From Chitinophagaceae bacterium (lineage in GTDB: Bacteria > Bacteroidota > Bacteroidia > Chitinophagales > Chitinophagaceae), in NCBI GenBank assembly GCA_947371755.1, contig CANBQT010000024.1, forward strand, positions 1-45,333: a stretch of DNA of 45,333 bases. The letters are read 5' to 3'. The notes beneath the pieces are model-generated. The model did no database searches. It saw only the letters and a list, made by a program, of their open reading frames with translations, and had not been told where the DNA came from. A program made the translations under genes and the position numbers. Shown piece after piece: positions 41,245 through 45,333 of this stretch. How positions within the stretch are numbered: the stretch's first letter is position 1; the number at the start of each line of letters is the position of its first letter.

Positions 41245-41643
41245 TTAATAGATGTGGCATAACACCTCACCACCTACGTTCTCAGCTTTAGCTTGCTTAT
41301 CTGTGATTACTCCTTTAGAAGTACTCAGGATTGCAACACCTAACCCGTTGATTACGCGTTTGATTTCTGCAGGTTTTGCGTATTGACGTAAACCTGGACG
41401 GCTAATTCTTTCTAGTGCACGGATAGCAGGCTGTTTAGTTGTAGGATCGTATTTTAAAGCGATCTTGATCAACCCTTGCTTGTTATCTTCTTCAAACTTG
41501 TACTTCAGGATATAACCTTGCTCGTATAAGATTTCAGTCATGCGCTTTTTAAGGTTGGAAGCAGGGATCTCAACGATTCTGTGACCAGCCAACTGAGCGT
41601 TACGAATTCTGGTTAAGAAGTCTGCTATAGGATCAGTTACCAT
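41245..41643 (-). CDS. rpsH: 30S ribosomal protein S8
   Basis: 132 residues. DPIADFLTRIRNAQLAGH at the N-terminus and the C-terminal STSKGVITDKQAKAENVGGE segment are characteristic; S8 binds 16S rRNA helix 21 and often represses the spc operon in other bacteria. It begins 61 bases after rpsN stop region. Confidence 0.97.
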   Translation of the reverse strand: MVTDPIADFLTRIRNAQLAGHRIVEIPASNLKKRMTEILYEQGYILKYKFEEDNKQGLIKIALKYDPTTKQPAIRALERISRPGLRQYAKPAEIKRVINGLGVAILSTSKGVITDKQAKAENVGGEVLCHIY

Positions 41644-41703
41644 ATTATTTGAATTAAATCAGTTCTAAATTTTGTTTGCTAATACCCCTGAAGGGATAAA
41701 AGT

Positions 41704-41973
41704 TTACCAGCTTGCTTTTTTAACACCTGGAATCATTCCGTTCAAAGCCATATCGCGGAACATAATCCTTGATAAGCCGAAGTATCTGATGTATCCTTTC
41801 GGACGGCCAGTTAACTGACAACGATTTTTTAAACGTACGGGTGATGCATTTTTTGGAAGTAGATCCAAACCTGCGTAGTCACCAGCTGCTTTCAAAGCTG
41901 CTCTCTTAGTTGCATATTTTGCAACCATTGCTTCACGCTTTCTTTGTCTGGCTTTTACTGATTCTTTTGCCAT
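41704..41973 (-). CDS. rpsN: 30S ribosomal protein S14, zinc-independent form
   Basis: 89 residues, the long form. It has [20 protein letters not shown] with only one cysteine instead of the four of the zinc-binding short form, so this is the zinc-free paralogue type. The first 40 residues are basic. Lies between rplE (6 bases) and rpsH. Confidence 0.96.
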   Translation of the reverse strand: MAKESVKARQRKREAMVAKYATKRAALKAAGDYAGLDLLPKNASPVRLKNRCQLTGRPKGYIRYFGLSRIMFRDMALNGMIPGVKKASW

Positions 41974-41979
41974 GTTATA

Positions 41980-42555
41980 TTAGTTATTATCTTTTTTGAT
42001 GTTTTTGAAAGGCATTCCTAACTCTTTCAACAATTCGTATGCTTCTTCGTTGGTATTTGCAGAGGTTACAAAAGTGATATCTAAACCTGTAATCTTATTC
42101 ACTTTATCGATATCGATTTCAGGGAAGATGATTTGTTCAGTAACACCTAATGTATAGTTTCCACGACCATCGAATGCTTTATCAGATACTCCTTTGAAGT
42201 CACGTACACGTGGCAAAGAAACTGATACCAGGCGATCTAAGAATTCGAACATTTTTTCGCCTCTCAAAGTTACACGAGCACCAATCGGCATGCCCTTACG
42301 TAATTTGAAGTTTGATACGTCTTTCTTAGAAATCGTAGGAACTGCTTTCTGACCAGTGATGGTGTTCAGCTCTTCTACTGCGATATCAACTAATTTCTTA
42401 TCAGTCACGGCGCCATTCACACCACGGTTGATACAAATTTTTTCCAACTTAGGAGTTTGCATAACACTTTTGTAAGCGAACTTCTTCATTAAAGCAGGTA
42501 TAACCTCTTTGGTATACTTATCTGCTAATCTCGGAGTGTATTTAGTAGTACTCAT
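41980..42555 (-). CDS. rplE: 50S ribosomal protein L5
   Basis: 191 residues. [46 protein letters not shown] (split motif) and [21 protein letters not shown] are diagnostic. Binds 5S rRNA and the P-site tRNA. The start overlaps the rplX stop by one base; unusually, the next gene rpsN starts 6 bases after its end. Confidence 0.97.
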   Translation of the reverse strand: MSTTKYTPRLADKYTKEVIPALMKKFAYKSVMQTPKLEKICINRGVNGAVTDKKLVDIAVEELNTITGQKAVPTISKKDVSNFKLRKGMPIGARVTLRGEKMFEFLDRLVSVSLPRVRDFKGVSDKAFDGRGNYTLGVTEQIIFPEIDIDKVNKITGLDITFVTSANTNEEAYELLKELGMPFKNIKKDNN

Positions 42556-42893
42556 TATTTGATTACCTCCCCTGATTTTTTAGATATACGAACTAATTTA
42601 CCGTTCTCCCTTGTGCGGGTAACTTTGGTTGGAGCACTTGTTTTAGCATCCCACAACTGTACGTTGCTGATGTTAATTGCTGCTTCCCTCTTTACGATGC
42701 CGCCTTTGGTATTTGATGCAGATGGTTTAGTATGTTTTGTTACAATACTAACTCCTTCTACTACCACGCGACCTTTGTCGATGATCACTTCCAACACTTT
42801 ACGGGGCTTTGTTAAGTCCTTGTCATCTCCAGCAATTACCACTACGGTATCGCCTTTCTTGATGTTGTATTTGGGTTTGAATCTGTTACTCAT
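42555..42893 (-). CDS. rplX: 50S ribosomal protein L24
   Basis: 112 residues. KOW motif near the N-terminus ([20 protein letters not shown]), then [16 protein letters not shown] and the [10 protein letters not shown] segment. An assembly initiator of the large subunit. One-base overlap with rplE; about 57 bases to rplN. Confidence 0.97.
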   Translation of the reverse strand: MSNRFKPKYNIKKGDTVVVIAGDDKDLTKPRKVLEVIIDKGRVVVEGVSIVTKHTKPSASNTKGGIVKREAAINISNVQLWDAKTSAPTKVTRTRENGKLVRISKKSGEVIK

Positions 42894-42950
42894 TATTATA
42901 TGCTTAAAGCTGTATGCTAAACGCTGAACGCTTAACGAAATAATTTTTTA

Positions 42951-43319
42951 TTACAATACTTCAGGAGCCAAAGAAATAATCTTCATATATCCTGCATCAC
43001 GTAACTCACGAGCTACTGGTCCGAATATACGAGTACCGCGAGGCTCGTCAGAATTGTTTAATAATACAACTGCGTTGTCATCAAAACGGATATAAGAACC
43101 GTCCTTACGACGCAATTTGTTTTTGGTACGAACGATAACTGCTTTTGATACAGTACCTTTCTTAACAGCACTTGCCGGTATAGCCGCTTTTACGCTCACT
43201 ACAATTCTATCACCAATTTTGGCATAATCCTGACCGCTGTTCCCAAGTACTCTGATACATAGTACTTCTTTAGCACCACTGTTATCAGCTACATTTAATC
43301 TGCTTTCTTGCTGGATCAT
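42951..43319 (-). CDS. rplN: 50S ribosomal protein L14
   Basis: 122 residues from [20 protein letters not shown], the canonical start and length. The upstream 24-codon extension to TTG 43391 is not conserved in the family and is rejected. [21 protein letters not shown] at the C-terminus is diagnostic (split here as [10 protein letters not shown]). Contacts 16S rRNA in the subunit bridge. Confidence 0.97.
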   Translation of the reverse strand: MIQQESRLNVADNSGAKEVLCIRVLGNSGQDYAKIGDRIVVSVKAAIPASAVKKGTVSKAVIVRTKNKLRRKDGSYIRFDDNAVVLLNNSDEPRGTRIFGPVARELRDAGYMKIISLAPEVL

Positions 43320-43423
43320 TTTTTTTAAACTTTTTGCCAGGGACTTTTGGTCCAGAGCATTTACAGAATTTTTTTTCAGAGGCTTTTGCAATTCATGAGA
43401 ATCACATTAGCATGTAAGACTAA

Positions 43424-43681
43424 TTACTTAGCTTTCTCAACAACTTCTACAAGTCTCCAGCGCTTAGTCTTGCTCAATGGACGAGTCTCCATGATCTTAA
43501 CTACATCACCGATACCACACTCACCCTTTTCGTCATGAGCGTGAAACTTAGTTGTTTTCTTTACGAACTTTCCGTAGATCGGGTGTTTAACTTTTCTTTC
43601 AACTGCTACTGTGATAGTTTTATCCATCTTGTCGCTAGTTACAACGCCGATCCTCGTTTTGCGCAAATTTCTTTCTTCCAT
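43424..43681 (-). CDS. rpsQ: 30S ribosomal protein S17
   Basis: 85 residues, OB fold. [21 protein letters not shown] and [19 protein letters not shown] are characteristic, and [19 protein letters not shown] closes it. Starts 17 bases after rpmC stop; followed by a 104-base gap before rplN that appears empty apart from the rejected L14 extension. Confidence 0.96.
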   Translation of the reverse strand: MEERNLRKTRIGVVTSDKMDKTITVAVERKVKHPIYGKFVKKTTKFHAHDEKGECGIGDVVKIMETRPLSKTKRWRLVEVVEKAK

Positions 43682-43698
43682 TACTTAACTTTTATGGT

Positions 43699-43914
43699 TT
43701 AGATACCCATTTCTTTTTTCTTCAATTCCGTTTGTAAACGGGCGATGTCTCTTCTTAAACCACGAATATTCATCGGGTTTTCCAGTGGAGAGATGGCATG
43801 AGCGAACTCAAGCTTCTTTAGTCTCAACTGATCTTCAGAGATCTTAGCTTTCAGATCTGCAACGTTCAGATCTTTCAGGCTTTTATTAAAATCGTATGTT
43901 TGTTTGTTTGCCAT
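43699..43914 (-). CDS. rpmC: 50S ribosomal protein L29
   Basis: 71 residues, all helical. KSLKDLNVADLKAKISEDQLR at the start and the NPMNIRGLRRDIARLQTEL helix are the L29 signature. Sits near the tunnel exit. 18 bases after rplP. Confidence 0.95.
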   Translation of the reverse strand: MANKQTYDFNKSLKDLNVADLKAKISEDQLRLKKLEFAHAISPLENPMNIRGLRRDIARLQTELKKKEMGI

Positions 43915-43932
43915 TGCAAATTCGTTTTTAGA

Positions 43933-44352
43933 TTAAGCTTGCAAATCTCTTCTTACACAGAATTTGGTTGCAATAGGTAATTTCTGTGCTGCTAATTCCA
44001 TAGCTTCTTTAGCAGTTGCTTCAGTAACACCGTCACACTCGAAGATGATACGACCTGGTTCAACTACTGCTGCCCAGAATTCAGGGTTACCTTTACCTTT
44101 ACCCATCCTTACATCGGCAGGTTTGCGGGTAACGATTTTATCAGGAAATACGCGGATCCACACATTACCTTCTCTTTTCATAGCACGTGTCATTGCCTGA
44201 CGAGCTGATTCAATCTGACGGTTTGTTAACCAGATTGGTTCAAGCGCTTTCAAAGCAAAAGAACCGAAAGAAATAGTAGTGCCACGCTTTGCTACTTCGC
44301 GAATGCGGCCTTTCTGCTGTTTCCTATGTTTACTTCTTTTAGGTTGTAACAT
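43933..44352 (-). CDS. rplP: 50S ribosomal protein L16
   Basis: 139 residues. [17 protein letters not shown] start and the [23 protein letters not shown] region ([20 protein letters not shown]) are diagnostic; it binds near the peptidyl-transferase centre. The gap of 96 bases to rpsC shows no gene. Confidence 0.97.
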   Translation of the reverse strand: MLQPKRSKHRKQQKGRIREVAKRGTTISFGSFALKALEPIWLTNRQIESARQAMTRAMKREGNVWIRVFPDKIVTRKPADVRMGKGKGNPEFWAAVVEPGRIIFECDGVTEATAKEAMELAAQKLPIATKFCVRRDLQA

Positions 44353-44448
44353 TTTGATTTTGTTTTTTGGATGACCGTTACCTGTAACAGTTTCGGCTAT
44401 TCAACTTTATTTACTATCGATGTCCGTTACCGGCACCAGTACCTTAAA

Positions 44449-45258
44449 TTATCTTCTGTTGTCTCTTCCACCACCAGCGTTTCCACCACGGTTATCTCCG
44501 CCTCTACCACCGCGATCTCCACCTGGTCTTCTGTCTTCTCTTCTATCTCCACCTGGTCTTCTTTCTTCACCCGGTCTTCTATCGCTCATATCTTTACCAC
44601 CTACAAAATTCGGGTTCAATTCACGCTTACCTAATACTTCACCTTTACAGATCCATACCTTGATACCGATTTTACCATATACTGTTTGAGCAAAAACGTT
44701 AGCGTAGTCGATATCCATACGGAAAGTATGCAAAGGAACACGGCCTTGTTTGAATTCTTCAGAACGGGCAATCTCAGCTCCACCTAAACGGCCGCTTAAT
44801 TTTACCTTGATACCTTCAGCACCCATACGAAGTGTAGAAGCTACCGCCATTTTAGTGGCACGTTTGAAGTTGATACGGTTTTCGATCTGACGAGCGATGG
44901 TATCTCCTACGATATTCGCATCCAATTCTGGACGACGGATCTCAAGGATGTTAATCTGCACATCTTCTTTACCTGTCAATTTTTTCAACTCTTCTTTAAT
45001 ACGGTCTACTTCTCCACCACCTTTACCGATAATAATACCTGGCTTAGACGTGTGAATTGTTACGATCAATTTGCCGAGGGTACGCTCGATTACAATCTTT
45101 GCGATACCACCTTTGTTGATACGGGCATTCAAGTAAGTACGGATCTTATGATCCTCAATCAACTTTGATGCGTAGTCTTTTTTGCTACCATACCAGTTGC
45201 TTTCCCATCCGCGGATGATACCTAACCTGTTACCAATTGGATTTGCTTTCTGACCCAT
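44449..45258 (-). CDS. rpsC: 30S ribosomal protein S3 with Arg/Gly-rich C-terminal extension
   Basis: 269 residues. The S3 body (1 to about 223) is normal: [13 protein letters not shown] start, KH domain with [10 protein letters not shown] and the C-terminal TRMDIDY/GVKVWI-type domain seen as [17 protein letters not shown] and [13 protein letters not shown]. Residues 224-269 are an extra basic tail of RPGG, DRR and RGG repeats without structure. Such tails are common but variable in Bacteroidota; they could aid RNA binding. The S3 role at the mRNA entry is unchanged. Begins 15 bases after rplV. Confidence 0.97.
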   Translation of the reverse strand: MGQKANPIGNRLGIIRGWESNWYGSKKDYASKLIEDHKIRTYLNARINKGGIAKIVIERTLGKLIVTIHTSKPGIIIGKGGGEVDRIKEELKKLTGKEDVQINILEIRRPELDANIVGDTIARQIENRINFKRATKMAVASTLRMGAEGIKVKLSGRLGGAEIARSEEFKQGRVPLHTFRMDIDYANVFAQTVYGKIGIKVWICKGEVLGKRELNPNFVGGKDMSDRRPGEERRPGGDRREDRRPGGDRGGRGGDNRGGNAGGGRDNRR

Positions 45259-45273
45259 ATAATGGTTTTACAA

Positions 45274-45333
45274 TTAGTTTTTAGAATCTACTATTAATGT
45301 TACATGGTTGCTGCGCTTACGAACTCTGTAGCC
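45274..45333 (-). CDS. rplV: 50S ribosomal protein L22, C-terminal end only
   Basis: Twenty codons including TAA at the right edge. The translation GYRVRKRSNHVTLIVDSKN is the standard end of bacterial L22 (HVTLIV). Gene order L22-S3-L16-L29-S17 confirms it. The rest lies outside the window. Confidence 0.92.
   Translation of the reverse strand, partial: GYRVRKRSNHVTLIVDSKN

Noticed and set aside
43320..43391. N-terminal extension of L14 from a TTG
   Set aside because: Family start [15 protein letters not shown] is at 43319; the extension is lysine-rich and unlike any L14.
1..45333. tRNA, rRNA or riboswitch genes
   Set aside because: I scanned the longer intergenic stretches by eye and saw no cloverleaf ends, rRNA-like blocks or known riboswitch cores; small RNAs cannot be excluded.

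Overview
The window looks like a chromosomal segment of a member of the Bacteroidota, most likely order Chitinophagales (Sediminibacterium-like; an impression from protein sequences, not a database result). Supporting signs: a type IX secretion system (T9SS) PorP/SprF protein beside a very large secreted protein with a gliding-motility type C-terminal domain, a second protein with a T9SS type A tail, Bacteroidota-only families (DUF4296, DUF4835, the short omega-like RpoZ downstream of bamD), promoters of the TTTG/TTTA-N19-TAnnTTTG type in place of classical -35/-10 boxes, no consistent Shine-Dalgarno sequences, and an AT-rich composition.

Layout. 1-8409 (minus strand): end-truncated pssA, pepP, porP/sprF, a 1221-residue SBBP/PKD T9SS cargo and recG. 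8454-10213 (plus): trpS and a deoxynucleoside kinase, closed by a strong terminator. 10214-12611 is the most accessory-looking stretch: a REP-like palindrome, a degenerate coding relic, an unrecognised lipoprotein with a glycine-zipper/bacteriocin-like C-terminus followed by a 56-residue two-helix membrane protein, a pair of inverted ~58-bp REP-like elements, a heptamer tandem array that supplies the stop codon of a DinB-like gene, and an 85-bp MITE-like inverted-repeat element. 12619-17568 holds an acyltransferase and a two-component island: a single-domain receiver, an AraC-type response regulator, a receiver-kinase fusion and a divergent PAS sensor kinase, with three phased direct repeats in the divergent promoter region. 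17861-22875: outer-membrane barrel, LOG-family protein, then sodium symporter, O-methyltransferase, glucosaminidase-LysM and hpt. 22882-32667: dnaJ-grpE, an RlmI-type methyltransferase, a minimal T9SS-tail protein, peroxiredoxin, the bamD-rpoZ ... DUF4835-DUF4296 group, ribosomal protein S1 and a lipoprotein. 32714-36459: CBS-pair protein, a small repeat-containing exported protein, a BaiN/HI0933-type flavoprotein and an M20 dipeptidase. 36488-45333: map, secY and the S10/spc ribosomal-protein run (L15 back to L22) on the minus strand.

How they work together. The left end pairs a T9SS outer-membrane component with its likely cargo. The middle is a sensory-regulatory block plus cell-envelope and nucleotide-salvage housekeeping. 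The right end is translation and export machinery in the usual gene order, but with terminator-like hairpins between L30/L15, L15/SecY and SecY/Map, and with an M20 peptidase following map where infA-rpmJ-rpsM often lies. I see no CRISPR array, rRNA, tRNA, complete insertion sequence or integrase. No fully new system is proven; the best candidate for something undescribed is the repeat-flanked lipoprotein/small membrane protein pair at 10688-11781.
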